DNA of 61,950 nucleotides. Origin: Cohnella lupini. GTDB taxonomy: Bacteria; Bacillota; Bacilli; Paenibacillales; Paenibacillaceae. Shown piece after piece: positions 24,190-36,300 of this stretch. Position 1 is the first letter of the stretch, and every line of letters starts with the position of its first letter. The translations under genes were made by a program, and so were the position numbers. The notes beneath the pieces are model-generated. The model ran no database searches, was not told the origin of the DNA, and saw only the letters and a list, made by a program, of their open reading frames with translations. Location of the stretch: the NCBI RefSeq assembly GCF_003386205.1, contig NZ_QRDY01000025.1, positions 1 through 61,950 on the forward strand. The letters are read 5' to 3'.

Positions 24190-26529
24190 ATGAAGCGATT
24201 CGGGGTCAAAGGTTATTACGTCAAAATGGTTCTCTGGATCAGCATCGCGATTCTGCTTATCATCATCGCGCTGTCGGCGGTCGTCTACGCCAACACGCAG
24301 AAGCTGCTCGTGAAGAACGAATATGCCTCTAACCAGAAGATCCTGTACCAGGTGAAATACAATATGGCGTTCATGGACGACGCGATCAGCAGCCTATGCA
24401 AGACTCTCTATCTGAACAGCGACGTTGGCGCGGTGATGTACGCGAAGCAAGAGGATATGGTCGACGTGGCCAATCGGCTGAATAAAGTGACCAGCTCCAT
24501 CACGTCGACCAATCCCTACATTCATTCCCTAACGATCTACAATCGCAATTTAGACCAGACTTACAACGCGGGGAGTCCTTTATTCTTCGAGGACCAACTG
24601 GTAGACGCGCTATACCAATCGGAAAAGCAGCAACCGCCGAAAATGAAGCCGATCTTCCGCGACATCCGGAAGCTGGTGAATGGAGAGTCCAAGCCCGAGA
24701 ACGTCTTCTCCTATCTGATGTACGAGACCTCCGCGGACGATCTTAAGCCCGACGGCGTTATCGTGATCAACGTCAGGGCGGAATGGCTGCTCGACAACAT
24801 CCGGCAGATTAATATGATCGACAATCGCAAGGGCGACAATATCTTCCTCTTGGACCAATCCGGGGAGTATTTGGCCGACGGCGCGGACGACAACGAGATG
24901 ATGCGATGGTTGAAATCCGATTTCTCCGCCTACAAAGCGTCGCATCCTAACGGAGATACGGACGGCTTCTTCCAAAGCAAGCACGGAGGAACCTCGTATC
25001 TGGTCACTTACTCCAGCGTCGAGAGCGCCGGAATGACCTTATTGAAGACGCAGCCGGTTCTTGAAGTGTATCGTTCCATTTCGAGCCTGCGTACGAGTAT
25101 TATCATTATCACGCTGATTACCTTGCTTCTCGCTCTTATCGTCTCGATAATCATCTCCCGCAGGATCTATCGGCCGTTCGGCAACCTCGTGAATTCGGTC
25201 AGGCGAGATCGCCCGCGCGGAGCGGGGGAAGACGAGTCCGTCGACGAAATCTCTTATTTGAACGCCGTCTATCGGCAGTCGATGGAAGAGCTCGAGTTAT
25301 TCTATAAGGAAAAGCACGACAACAAGGATAGAATGAGGCATTATTGGCTGAGCCGTTTGCTCGACGAGCGATTCTCGATTTCGCGGGAAGAGCTTGTCGC
25401 CTTATTCAAAGAGATGAGAATTTCATTGAACCCCCAAGGTTCGCATGCGGTATGTTTGCTCAGAATCGATAATTACAAGGAATTCCTGCAAGCGTTCAAC
25501 GCCAGGGATAAGGAAATGTTCCGGTTCGCCATGCTTAATATCGCATCCGAGACCGTGGCGAGATCGTATCCGAACGAAGGAATCGACATGAAGGAAGACC
25601 ATGTGCTGCTGATCGTAAGCGTTCCGGACCAGGACGATGTCCACGAATCGAAGCTCGCCGAGCTGCTCGCGGAAGCGCAGGAAAACTTCTCCCGATTCTT
25701 CAAGGTTACCTTCACGGCTTCGATCAGCGGCAAGTCCGAAGAAATGAGCGAGTTGCACGCCTTGTATAGCCAGACCTTGGATCAGTCCATGTACCGGCTT
25801 CAGCTCGGCCACGGCTCCGTCATTACCCAGGCGCGAATTCGCAAGAACGCCGAGAGCAAGAAGTCCGGTTATTCCAAAGAGCTGGAAGAATGGTTCGTGG
25901 AGACGATCAAATCGGGCAACGTCGCCGCCATGAAGGAAGTGCTGGCTAATCTATTCGGGGAGATGGAGACGCTCAACTACCACAATGCTTTGGTCTCGAT
26001 CATAAGACTCGTCGATACGGCGATAGAAGCGTTGGACGAAGCGAAGATCACTCCGGCGCCCTCGCTCCAGATCGCCTCGATCGGCCGCCACATTCTGGAG
26101 AAGGAGACGATGGCCGAGATCCACAGGATCATCAGGGGCGGCTTGCAGGATTCGATTAACAAGGAGACGGCCGAGAATACGGATACGCTGAACTATTTCG
26201 TCGTAGACGCGGTCACGGAATATATCCATAAGAATTATCAGGACTTGTCCTTAAGCCTTCCTTCGATCGCGGCCATGATGAAGATATCTTCCCGTAACCT
26301 CAGCAAGATCTACAAGCAGGCGACGAATCTATCGATTCCGGATCTGATCAACGGCGTACGGCTGACCAAGGCGGCGGAGCTCCTGATCGAGGAGGATCTA
26401 AGCGTCTACGAGGTCGTTCAGAAGGTGGGATTCACGAACGAAACCTACTTTTTCAGTCTGTTCAAGAAGAAGTACAAGGTAACCCCGAAGGAATACGCGC
26501 TGCAAAGGAACGTGAACAAAATCATTTAA
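24190..26529 (+). CDS. Membrane-bound AraC-family sensor-regulator with extracellular Cache-like domain
   Basis: A 779-residue one-component regulator. Transmembrane segments at about 14-37 and 302-325 frame an extracellular sensor domain (about 40-300), likely a dCache fold. A cytoplasmic linker follows, and the AraC DNA-binding domain lies at the C-terminus (about 675-775), with IAAMMKISSRNLSKIYK and VGFTNETYFFSLFKKKYKVTPKEY. It probably senses an extracellular sugar or the loaded binding protein and switches on the adjacent ABC genes. GGGGAGG precedes the ATG. A terminator separates it from the permease genes. Confidence 0.9.
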   Translation: MKRFGVKGYYVKMVLWISIAILLIIIALSAVVYANTQKLLVKNEYASNQKILYQVKYNMAFMDDAISSLCKTLYLNSDVGAVMYAKQEDMVDVANRLNKVTSSITSTNPYIHSLTIYNRNLDQTYNAGSPLFFEDQLVDALYQSEKQQPPKMKPIFRDIRKLVNGESKPENVFSYLMYETSADDLKPDGVIVINVRAEWLLDNIRQINMIDNRKGDNIFLLDQSGEYLADGADDNEMMRWLKSDFSAYKASHPNGDTDGFFQSKHGGTSYLVTYSSVESAGMTLLKTQPVLEVYRSISSLRTSIIIITLITLLLALIVSIIISRRIYRPFGNLVNSVRRDRPRGAGEDESVDEISYLNAVYRQSMEELELFYKEKHDNKDRMRHYWLSRLLDERFSISREELVALFKEMRISLNPQGSHAVCLLRIDNYKEFLQAFNARDKEMFRFAMLNIASETVARSYPNEGIDMKEDHVLLIVSVPDQDDVHESKLAELLAEAQENFSRFFKVTFTASISGKSEEMSELHALYSQTLDQSMYRLQLGHGSVITQARIRKNAESKKSGYSKELEEWFVETIKSGNVAAMKEVLANLFGEMETLNYHNALVSIIRLVDTAIEALDEAKITPAPSLQIASIGRHILEKETMAEIHRIIRGGLQDSINKETAENTDTLNYFVVDAVTEYIHKNYQDLSLSLPSIAAMMKISSRNLSKIYKQATNLSIPDLINGVRLTKAAELLIEEDLSVYEVVQKVGFTNETYFFSLFKKKYKVTPKEYALQRNVNKII

Positions 26530-26538
26530 GCTGTCCTA

Positions 26539-26574
26539 ACAGAGCTTCGGCGATAACCGCCGGGCTCTGTTTTT
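26539..26574 (+). terminator. Terminator after the sensor-regulator
   Basis: ACAGAGC pairs with GCTCTGT across a loop that contains a smaller CGGCG/CGCCG hairpin, followed by TTTT. Confidence 0.8.
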
Positions 26575-26612
26575 GCGATTATGGTCCGAATCGAGGCGAC
26601 GGCGGCGGTTTT

Positions 26613-26641
26613 TTGAAGGAAATTACCGGATTTAAAATATA
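26613..26641 (+). promoter_or_regulatory. Candidate promoter for the ABC operon
   Basis: TTGAAG at 26613-26618, 17-base spacer, AATATA at 26636-26641. Located between the terminator and the first permease gene. Confidence 0.35.
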
Positions 26642-26709
26642 CAGCGGCTCCGTTAGCGCCTAAAGTTGGGGTAGGACGAAACGCACCGAGAAAAGGAAGT
26701 GCAGGACGC

Positions 26710-27612
26710 ATGATCAAGTTGATCAAAAGGAACGCCGGACTGTCGATGCTGGCTCTGCCGGGATTCGTACTCATCATTATTTTCAATTACGTGCCGCTCT
26801 ACGGGCTGCTATTACCCTTCAAGACGTACCGTTACAACCTCGGAATATGGAACAGCCCTTGGGCCGGGTTAGACAACTTCGGTTACCTCTTCCACGGGGA
26901 CGCGCTCTATCGGGTACTGCGGAATACGATTCTCTACAACATGACTTTCATCGTGCTAGGCACGACCCTCTCGGTAATCATCGCGTTGCTTCTATACGAG
27001 CTCAGCCGGCGATTCGTGAAAGCGTATCAAACGATTCTGTTCATTCCGTACTTCATCTCTTGGGTCGTGGCCGGATTCGCGTTCCGATCGCTGTTCGATA
27101 TGGAATACGGCGTCATCAACCGCCTGTTGGTTTCTCTGGACCGAGAGCCGATCCTATGGTACAGCGATCCGAAATACTGGCCTTACATTATCGTAATCGC
27201 GGCGGTGTGGAAGGGGCTGGGTTACAGCTCGGTCATCTATTACGCGGCTCTCATGGGCATCGATTCGGAATATTACGATGCCGCCAAGATCGACGGAGCC
27301 AGCAAAATACGTCGGGCGTTCTCGATCTCGGTGCCGATGATCAAACCGATCATTATCATGCTCGTCATCCTTCAGATCGGAAGCATCTGTTACAGCGATT
27401 TCGGATTGTTCTATAACGTGACGCTGAACTCTTCGCTGCTCTATAAGACGACAGACGTCATCGATACGTTCGTCTACCGCTCGCTGATCGACTTGGGCGA
27501 TATCGGCATGGCTTCGGCGGCCGGGTTCTTCCAATCGATCGTCGGCTTCTGCCTTGTTCTCATAACGAACACCATAGTCAAGAAAATCAATCCGGACAAC
27601 TCTCTCTTCTAA
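26710..27612 (+). CDS. Sugar ABC transporter permease, LplB type
   Basis: A 300-residue inner-membrane permease with six hydrophobic segments and the EAA loop YYDAAKIDGASKIRRAFSIS (about 194-213) that docks the ATPase. Belongs to the CUT1 LplB/YtcP group that imports oligosaccharides. The second permease starts 13 bases later. No ATPase gene is nearby; such systems usually share an MsmX-type ATPase encoded elsewhere. GGAAGTG precedes the ATG. Confidence 0.93.
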   Translation: MIKLIKRNAGLSMLALPGFVLIIIFNYVPLYGLLLPFKTYRYNLGIWNSPWAGLDNFGYLFHGDALYRVLRNTILYNMTFIVLGTTLSVIIALLLYELSRRFVKAYQTILFIPYFISWVVAGFAFRSLFDMEYGVINRLLVSLDREPILWYSDPKYWPYIIVIAAVWKGLGYSSVIYYAALMGIDSEYYDAAKIDGASKIRRAFSISVPMIKPIIIMLVILQIGSICYSDFGLFYNVTLNSSLLYKTTDVIDTFVYRSLIDLGDIGMASAAGFFQSIVGFCLVLITNTIVKKINPDNSLF

Positions 27613-27624
27613 GGGGCACAAACG

Positions 27625-28533
27625 ATGAAAGATTACGCGACGACAATCGCAAGAAAACCGCTACCCGTCGGAAAGCTGATCATCCATCTCGTATTCGTAG
27701 CGTTGTGTATAGCTTGCGTATTCCCATTCCTGGTCATCATCGGGACATCCTTTCAGAACGAGAACGACATCATAAAATTCGGATATTCCATCGTGCCGAA
27801 GAACTTCACGTGGGATGCATACCGCGTCATTCTCCACAGTCCCGGGACCTTGCTCCAATCGTACCTCGTGACGATCGCGACGACCGTGATCGGTTCGATC
27901 GTCGGTATGTGGGTGACGACCTCCTATGCGTATGCGATCTCGCGCAAGGATTATCGCTTCCGGTCTTTCCTCGCCTTCTTCGTGTTCTTCACGATGCTGT
28001 TCCATGGCGGGATGGTTCCTTCCTATATTCTGATGGTCAAATGGCTGGGCTTGAAGAACACGATGCTTGCGCTCATTCTGCCTTACCTGATCAGCGGTTG
28101 GTTCGTCATGCTGATGAAGGGTTTCCTGCAGACGATTCCGGAAGCGATCATCGAGTCGGCCAAAATAGACGGAGCGGGAGAGCTGAGAATATTCGCGCGA
28201 ATCGTCCTTCCGATATCGAAGCCGGCGCTGGCGACTCTGGGCTTGTTCTTCGCCTTGCAGTATTGGAACGACTGGTGGCTGACCTTGCTCTACGTCGAAC
28301 ACGACAACCTGATGAAGCTGCAGTATTTGCTCATCCGCGTCTTGAAGAACATGGAGTACTTAAATTCGGCGGAAGCCATCGAATACGGGCTAGTGAAGCC
28401 GGGAATGCTCGTTCCCTCCCTAAGCGCGCGAATGGCGATGTGTATTCTGGCCGCAGGTCCCATGTTGCTCGTCTTCCCTCTGTTCCAGAAATATTTCGTG
28501 CAAGGCTTGACGGTAGGCTCGGTTAAAGGTTGA
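27625..28533 (+). CDS. Sugar ABC transporter permease, YtcP/LplC type
   Basis: A 302-residue partner permease with six transmembrane segments and EAA loop IIESAKIDGAGELRIFARIV (about 173-192). It ends in FVQGLTVGSVKG, typical of this group. It forms the heterodimeric channel with the preceding gene, and the binding lipoprotein gene follows. Confidence 0.93.
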   Translation: MKDYATTIARKPLPVGKLIIHLVFVALCIACVFPFLVIIGTSFQNENDIIKFGYSIVPKNFTWDAYRVILHSPGTLLQSYLVTIATTVIGSIVGMWVTTSYAYAISRKDYRFRSFLAFFVFFTMLFHGGMVPSYILMVKWLGLKNTMLALILPYLISGWFVMLMKGFLQTIPEAIIESAKIDGAGELRIFARIVLPISKPALATLGLFFALQYWNDWWLTLLYVEHDNLMKLQYLLIRVLKNMEYLNSAEAIEYGLVKPGMLVPSLSARMAMCILAAGPMLLVFPLFQKYFVQGLTVGSVKG

Positions 28534-28609
28534 TAATTAACACCATAAGACTTACCGGCTTATGGATGCTGATTATAGATGAAACGCAAATAAAAGGGAG
28601 GCAACCCAA

Positions 28610-30205
28610 GTGAGTCGTGCAAAGAATCCGGCATCGAAGAAGTGGCTCTTGTCAGGAACGTCCGCAATGCTAGCAGCAATGTTCATCTTGAGCGGTTGTA
28701 ATTCGAATTCGAACGGGAACGCATCTTCCAGCCCAAGCGGAAGTCCCGTGGCATCGCAAGCGTCATCCGAAGCATCGCAGGCCGCTTCTCCGGAAGCTGC
28801 CGGCAGCGAGACGAAGGATTTCGTCAAGCTTAGCTGGTACATGCCGAAGCCGATCGACAACATGAAGGATCAGGATGCGGTCGAGGCGGAAGCGAACAAG
28901 ATCATCAAGGAGAAATTGAACGCCGAGCTGCACCTTAACCTCATCGACAATGCCGGCTGGGAAGACAAGATGAAGCTGATCTCCGCGGCGGGCGAGCCTT
29001 ACGATATCGTTTTCTCGACCTTCTCCTCCAATCGGATCAGCGACAACGTCCAGAAGGGCGCTTTGATGCCGCTTGACGAGCTGCTCGAGAAGTACGGCCA
29101 GAACATTCTCGCGAAGGTCGACCCCCGCGCTTGGAAAGCCGTAACGTACAAAGGCAAGATCATGGCGATTCCGGCACAGACGCCGTACACTCCGGGAAGC
29201 GCTCATGTTTTCAAGAAGGATATGGTCGAGAAGTATGGCTTCGATTATAAGAGCGTCAAGAACGTCAAGGATCTCGAGCCGTTCCTGGCCGAAATCAAGA
29301 AGAACGAGCCCGACATGATACCGCTTCTGGCAACAGCCAACGGGACGGCCTCCGGAGTTTCGTTGTTAGACTACACAACGGTTACGCCGGGTATATCTTA
29401 CGGCGAGCAAGACGGAAAGATCGTCAAGATTCTGGACGTCCCTCAGAACAAGGAAAACTACAGAACGTTAAACGATTTCTACAAGAAGGGTTACATCGCT
29501 AAGGACGCGGCCATCAAGACGGACTACCTGGCCGAGGCCAAGTCGGGCAAATACGCCGTTATGCGCGATTCCGGCGGATATACCGAGGACGGTTCGAAGT
29601 CTACGGCAACTTACGGCTTCCCGACGGTCGAGACGCTGTACGGATACCCGACGATCTCGACCAACTCGATGACGGCCGCCGCTTCGGCAATCAGCGCCAC
29701 CTCCAAAAATCCGGAAAGAGCGATGATGCTGCTTAACCTGATCTGGGGCGACAAGTACTTGCTGAATACGCTGGCTTACGGGGTGGAAGGCAAGAACTAT
29801 ACCGTCAAATCGGGCACGGCGCAAGACGATAACCCGACTATCGAAGCGACGAGCGGTTCGGAGCAAACGTGGGCGATCTGGCACAACTGGCTTGGACCTC
29901 TATGGGATCAATGGGATTCCAACTGGAACTCCACGGCCGCCCTGGAAGCGATGCGCAAAAACAACGATAACGGCAAAGCATCCGGCATACTCGGCTTCAT
30001 CTTCGATCCGGAGCCGGTGAAGAACGAGATCGCGCAAGTGAGCGCCATTCAGAAGGAATCGAATCCGATTCTGACGACGGGCTCGATGCCCGATTTCGAG
30101 AAGTATTACACGGACCTGCAGAAGCGGTTAGACGAAGCGGGCATGGATAAAATTCTGGCGGAAGCCCAGAAGCAATTCGACGCTTGGAAAGCGGACAACA
30201 GTTAA
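28610..30205 (+). CDS. Extracellular solute-binding lipoprotein of the sugar ABC transporter
   Basis: A 531-residue lipoprotein. The signal peptide ends at lipobox ILSGC (Cys30), followed by a Ser/Ala-rich linker and a family 1-type binding fold with a C-terminal region like that of LipO/YtcQ proteins. It captures oligosaccharide for the two upstream permeases. The start is GTG at 28610, with GGGAGG 8 bases upstream. A hairpin terminator at 30221-30258 follows, which would let the lipoprotein be made in excess of downstream genes. Confidence 0.92.
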   Translation: MSRAKNPASKKWLLSGTSAMLAAMFILSGCNSNSNGNASSSPSGSPVASQASSEASQAASPEAAGSETKDFVKLSWYMPKPIDNMKDQDAVEAEANKIIKEKLNAELHLNLIDNAGWEDKMKLISAAGEPYDIVFSTFSSNRISDNVQKGALMPLDELLEKYGQNILAKVDPRAWKAVTYKGKIMAIPAQTPYTPGSAHVFKKDMVEKYGFDYKSVKNVKDLEPFLAEIKKNEPDMIPLLATANGTASGVSLLDYTTVTPGISYGEQDGKIVKILDVPQNKENYRTLNDFYKKGYIAKDAAIKTDYLAEAKSGKYAVMRDSGGYTEDGSKSTATYGFPTVETLYGYPTISTNSMTAAASAISATSKNPERAMMLLNLIWGDKYLLNTLAYGVEGKNYTVKSGTAQDDNPTIEATSGSEQTWAIWHNWLGPLWDQWDSNWNSTAALEAMRKNNDNGKASGILGFIFDPEPVKNEIAQVSAIQKESNPILTTGSMPDFEKYYTDLQKRLDEAGMDKILAEAQKQFDAWKADNS

Positions 30206-30220
30206 TCCGATCGAACCGAT

Positions 30221-30258
30221 AACGGCGGCTCTTCTACGGGGTAGTAGGGCCGCCGTTT
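30221..30258 (+). terminator. Intra-locus terminator after the binding protein
   Basis: AACGGCGGC pairs with GCCGCCGTT; the 3' side is followed by TGTATT. Likely a partial terminator between the transporter genes and the enzyme genes. Confidence 0.65.
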
Positions 30259-30304
30259 GTATTCAAACGTTCATAAATCCGATGCAAAGGGGAATCCGAT
30301 TGAT

Positions 30305-33300
30305 ATGAATAAGATCAAGCTTGGATGGACCGCTATAAGCATTACTATGGTTTTATGCGTATTGATGATCGTTAACTATTCTCGTACGGCGCTAGCCGAA
30401 AGCGAGGAGGCGCCGGCGGGGGCGATTTACTTGGTGGACGAGAACTTCACGTTCCTCTCCAACCTCGTACCCGGCGAGAGCCAGCCTTCCGGTTGGGACA
30501 TTCGCGCGGCGGGCGGCACGCTGGCAAGTCTGTACGCCGATACGCTGAAGGTCAGCGATACAAGTCCGATCCTTCCCGTATTGATGAGCCGTAAGTTCCC
30601 TTCCCAGGAGGAGGGGAGCGTCACGATGGAATTCCGTTTCAAGCCCTTGACCGTAATCGACGGCATTAAATGGCAGCTGTTGGACGGCAATACGGCCGGC
30701 CTCAGCATCGTTACGAGCGGGAGCAACCTCGTTCTGCAGACGTCCGGCGGAGGTTCGGTGACTTTGCAGGCGTACGTTTCCAACACGGAGTACGGGGTGA
30801 AGGCGATCGCGGATTTGTCGACCGGCAAGGCGGACGTCTATATTAACGGCGTTAAGAAAGCGACGGCGCAAAATTTGGCCAACCCGGTAGAAGCGCTGAA
30901 TCGGTTTCAATTGACGACGGGGAGCGCCTCTACGGGCGACTTCAACTTCACTCCGCTCAAGATCTATAAAGGTTATGCCGTTAACGAGAGGCTGCTATCG
31001 GTCGCGAACGGCACCGTGCCCGGGGATTGGACGGCAACCCCTTCGGGAGGCACGATCAAGGTCGAGCAAATGTCCGAACAAGTTAACGGGACTACCCGGT
31101 ATTACGTCATGTCCCCTAAGCCGGATATTTACAGCTTCAGGATGGATGCCGCGAGCGCTACGGGAGCGATGGGATTAGCCAAGAGCTTCCAACCGCTCGC
31201 GGGAGACGCGGTCGCGGAGTACAAGATCTTCGTTCCCGTCAAGACGAACGGCCTTGCCGCGGAGCTTAAGAACGGGACGGGTACCGTTCTTAAGCTCGTT
31301 ACTTCGAATGGGAATCTGGCCTACCTCGATACATCCGGAAATCCGGTCAAGTTGTTGGAAGATTACAAGGCTAACCTGTGGTACAGCATCAGAGTGAAGC
31401 TGCGGTTGGCTTCGTCCGAGGCCGACATCTATATCAACGGCAAGCTTAAGGCGGAGGATGTCGGACTGGCTTCGGGAATCTCTTCGGTGGACGGTATCCG
31501 CTTCTCTACTTCCGCGGCCGATAAGGGCACGATGTGGTTAGACGACATTGTTGCGTATGCGGATAGCCCGTTGCCGTCGGACTACGTGCCGGCTCCGGTT
31601 AAAGTAAGTACCGGAGACCAGCTCGTCGGCGTACAGAGCTGCCCGATGTGGAGGGAAGGCAACCACTTGGGCTGGGATATGATCAATCCGTTCCCCGATC
31701 GGACGCCGCTGCTCGGTTTCTACGACGAAGGAAATCCCGAGACGGCGGATTGGGAGACCAAATGGCAGGCCGAGCACGGCATCGGCTTCCAGATGTCTTG
31801 CTGGTTCAGGCCGATCGGGGGCGAGAATTCCCCGATTAAGGATCCGTTCCTATCGTCCGCGTTGCATGACGGCTACTTCAATTCGAAGTACAGCGATCAA
31901 GTGGACTTCGCGATCATGTGGGAGAACTTGAACTCCAAGGCGGCCGACAGCAACGACTTCCGTAACAATCTGGTGCCGTATTGGATCGAGTATTATTTCA
32001 AGGATCCCCGTTACCTGAAGATAGACGACGATAAACCGGTGTTCACGATCTACAACTACGACCAGTTCGTAAATATGTCCGGCTCGATTGCCGGAGCGAA
32101 GGCCGATATCGTTTATCTTCGGAACGCGGTTATCGCGGCCGGCTTCGACGATCTGATTCTCTTGAACGTCTACAACGGCACGAACTCCCAAGACTTGATC
32201 AACCGCAGGACGGCCGGCTTCGATGCGGTATACGCCTATTCCTGGGGTTCGTTCGGCGGACATCCGGATTACCAGAAGCTGAAGCTGACGCTGGAGAGCG
32301 CGCCGAATGAACTGGACGTCATTGCCGGACTCAGCATGGGACGGGACGATACCGCTTGGGGGCTGAGCTCCGGGTATTACGCGAGCCCTTCGGAATTCCG
32401 TTCGCTCGCGCAGTGGACGAAGGATACGTATATCCCTTCGTTGTCTACGGACAATCTGGGCAAGAAGCTCGTCATGCTGGACAATTGGAACGAATTCGGG
32501 GAAGGTCACTTCCTCATGCCCGCGGGATTGTCCGGATTCGGTTACGTGGACGCGATTCGCGACGTCTTCGCGGGTTCCGCCAGCCATACCGATATCGTGC
32601 CGACGCAAGCTCAGAAGGACAGGATCGGCGTTCTGTATCCGGAGGGCAGAGTCGTTCCCAACCGGACGTTGACTCCTCCGGCATACTCGGAAGATGCCGT
32701 GAAGTCTTGGGAGTTCGATACGGCCGGAGACGCGGAAGGCTGGACCGTGCTAAGACCGGTCGATTCGCTAAGCGTCGCGGACGGCAGTTTGACGGCGACG
32801 TTCAACAACACGGATCCGGGCATCGTCTCCGGCGATCATCTCGGGATTAAGGCGGAGGATGCTCCATATTTGAAGATCCGAATGAAGAACAACGCCAACG
32901 ATATCGAAGGCAGGGTGTTCTTCACGACGGAGCTCGACGGGGATTGGAACGAGACCAAAGCGATGGGCTTCTATGTCAATCCGCAGGACGACGGCTATAC
33001 CGACTATTATGTGGAGATGTGGCGGAACAAAAGCTGGATCGGCAATATCCGGCAAATCCGGATCGACCCGGTCTCGGCGTTAGGGACGGTCGACATCGAT
33101 TACGTCAGGGCGCTCGCGAACGACTCCACGGACATCAAGCTGTATATCGACGGCAAGCGGCAAGCTCTCAGCCAGCCTCCGCTCGTTCAAGACGGAGTCC
33201 CGATGGTTCCCGTGAAGGATATTTGGCTCCAGATGGGCGTCAAATCCGAATGGGATTCCGAGGCGCAGAAGTACATCGGCGTGAAAGGAAGCAGCATTTA

Positions 33301-36300
33301 CGACCTGACGGTCGGCAGCTCGACGGCTCATCGAGACGGCGCTTCGATCTCGTTGGAACATTCGCCGTCGCTCCTTTCGAACGGTACGGTTCTCGTGCCT
33401 CTAACTTACTTCCGCGATGCCTTCGGAGCGACCGTCAGTTGGGAGGAGACAGAGGGGAAGATCCGGATCAGTCCCGCCGGATTGATCTGGCATTTCGAAT
33501 TCGCGGACGGCTGGACGGCGAATGACCGGATCGCGGGCGGCGAAGTGTTGGGCGGCGTATTCAGCGGAAATTCATTAGGCGTATCGGGCGGCACGGAGCC
33601 TGCGATCGTATCGCCGGACAATCTGAACGCGGATGCCTCGTCCGTTAAGAGAATTCGCGTGAAGCTTCGCAACGGGACCGGCGGCAACGAGGCTCGAATC
33701 TACTATAAGGCAAACGGGGATACGTCCTGGAACGCCATGAAGAAGCTCACCTCTTATGTTCTTCCGAACGAACCGTTATTCCGCGAATACGTATTCGACG
33801 CGACGGTCGCGCCGGAGTGGACGGGGACGATTCAACAGATCAAGGTCGTGCCGACGCTGGAAACCGGTCCGTTCGTTATCGATTCGGTTCAGATGGATAC
33901 GGCTCCCGCTCTGCCGATTCTAGGAAACAATCTGGTCGTCGATCCGGGGATGGAAGGCAGCGCGCTTCAAGCTCAGACGTATAACTCGGCGCTTGGATTA
34001 GACGTCTCTCAAGCCCATAGCGGCCATCAGTCGTTGAAAGTCGCCAAGCTAACCAGGTACAGCAGCGCGATGTTCAAATTGAACGGCGTCGTGCCAGGAC
34101 AGGAGTACCGTTATTCCATCTGGGCTAAGCTGGCTTCGGCGCCTACCCTGAGCGAGCCTTTGCGGCTGTGTTTGCAGTATACGGTCGACGGAACGACCAA
34201 GCAGATTATCATGTACACCAGTCCGGGATTGAGCAACAACGCTTGGACGCAAGTGCAGGGGAATTATACGATCGCGGAGACGGGTACGGTGTCCAACGTC
34301 TACCTGTACGTCTATACCGAGGTCGACGCCAACAACCACGATTATTACGTCGATGACGCCGAAGTCAGACCGATCACTTATTCGGCGAGTCCGACTTGGA
34401 TCGGTGCGACGGGCTTAAGCATGGATAGCTCTGCGACGGTCTATTATGGGAAAACGTTGACGCTAGTCCCGACGTTCCTGCCTTCGAGCGACGTGATCAA
34501 TAAGGAAGTCGTGTGGACTTCGGATAATCCGGATGTAGCCATCGTGGACAACAACGGAATCGTATACGGAAAAAGCATCGGAACGGCCCATATTACCGCA
34601 ATGGCGTTGGACGGCGGATTTACGGCGACTACGACGGTCACCGTCGCCCTTAGCCCGAGTTATCCGTCCAATGCGGTACTCGGAAGCAATCTGATCATCG
34701 ATTCCGGCATGGAGGGGAGTACCGTGCCTTCGGCTTATTACGGATCGAGCGCGACGCTGACTCTCAACACTGCCGAGCATAGGAATGGCGCTCAGTCGGT
34801 GCGGGTGACCAAGACCGGCAACAACCGATTCGGATCGATGTTCCTCCCGACGGCGATCGAGCAAGGGAAGCTCTACTATTATTCGGTCTGGGGCAAGCTG
34901 AACGCCGCGCCGGTCAATCCCGCGCTGCTCCGAATCGGCATTCAGTATAAGCTGGACGGCGTCGGTAAGCAGAAGATTATGTTCAGCAGCACGGCTCTCG
35001 GCTTCGGCGGTTGGATTCAGGCGTCCGGCTTGTACGAGATTCAAGAAGCCGGAGTCGTCACCGATACGAGGGTGTACCTCTATACGGAGCAAGCCGACCC
35101 GTTGCAGGACTTCTACGTCGACGACATTGAGGTTCGCCAAGTATCGTTCGCGGCGACTAGCCTTAGCTTGAACAAGAGCGCGGTCACGCTTTCGATCGGG
35201 CAAAGCGAGACGCTGGAAGCCACGGTACTGCCGGCTAACGCGACCGACAAGAACGTCGTCTGGACGTCCGACCATCCGGCAACCGCAACGGTAGATTCCG
35301 GCGGAACGGTTACGGCCGTAGGAGAAGGCGTGGCCGCCATTACCGCGACGGCCGCGGGCGGGACTCTCTCGCAATCGGCGACGGTCTACGTAGACGCGAC
35401 TCCCCCAGTAACCGTGGCGGCGTTGAGCCCGTCGGTTCCGGACGGTCCGGCGGGAACGTATATCGGCCCGCTGTCGGTATCGCTATCGGCAACGGACGGC
35501 TTATCGAGCGTTATGCAGACCGTGTACAGCGTGGACAACGGAACAACCTGGAACCCTTATGCGACGGCACTGGTTTTCGACAAACAAGGGTCATATACGT
35601 TGCAATACAAGTCGGTCGACCAGGCGGGCAACGAGGAACCGGCGCGCAGCGCGAGCTTCGTTCTCTCGGCGACCGCAACCTCCGTCGAATTGAGGGATAG
35701 CGCGGGTAACCCGTTAAGCGGAGGGATCGTCAAGTACTACGATGGAGCTTGGAAGGATTTGGGCGTTACGGATGCCGCGGGAAAGGCGACCAAGTCGCTG
35801 CCGGAAAGAAGCTATGTTTTCTCCATGACCTATCAAGGGGTGACGAAGCAGCTTACGCAGAATACGGCATCGAATCCGGTTATCGACTTCCGGACGGTTA
35901 AGGCAATATTCTTGCTGAAGGACAGCCAAGGAAATGAACTCGCGGGCGGCGACGCGAAGCTGTATACGGGCGGTTCCTGGCAGACGATCGGCACGACCGG
36001 CAGCGGTGAGTTGAGCAAGGAACTGTTCGCGGGATCCTATACGATCGGCATGACTTACGAAGGCGCGTACAATCAGAAAGCTCAGAACATCGGAGAGGAT
36101 CCGGCAGTCGTCTTCCAGACGGCCAGCATCGTGATTCAGTTGAAGGACGCGCATGGGGCTCCGGTCGACGGAGGTATCGCTAAGGTGTACTCGGGAGGCA
36201 GTTGGAGGACGATCGGTACTACTTCTAGCGGAGAGATTCGCAAGGAATTGCTCCCGGCTACCTACACGTTCGGCATGACTTACGGAACGGCGCTCGCGAA

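Noticed and set aside
34463..35374. 303-codon minus-strand frame inside the 2015-residue gene
   Set aside because: Arg-rich antisense shadow; the plus-strand frame shows recognisable Big_2 and carbohydrate-binding-like domains.
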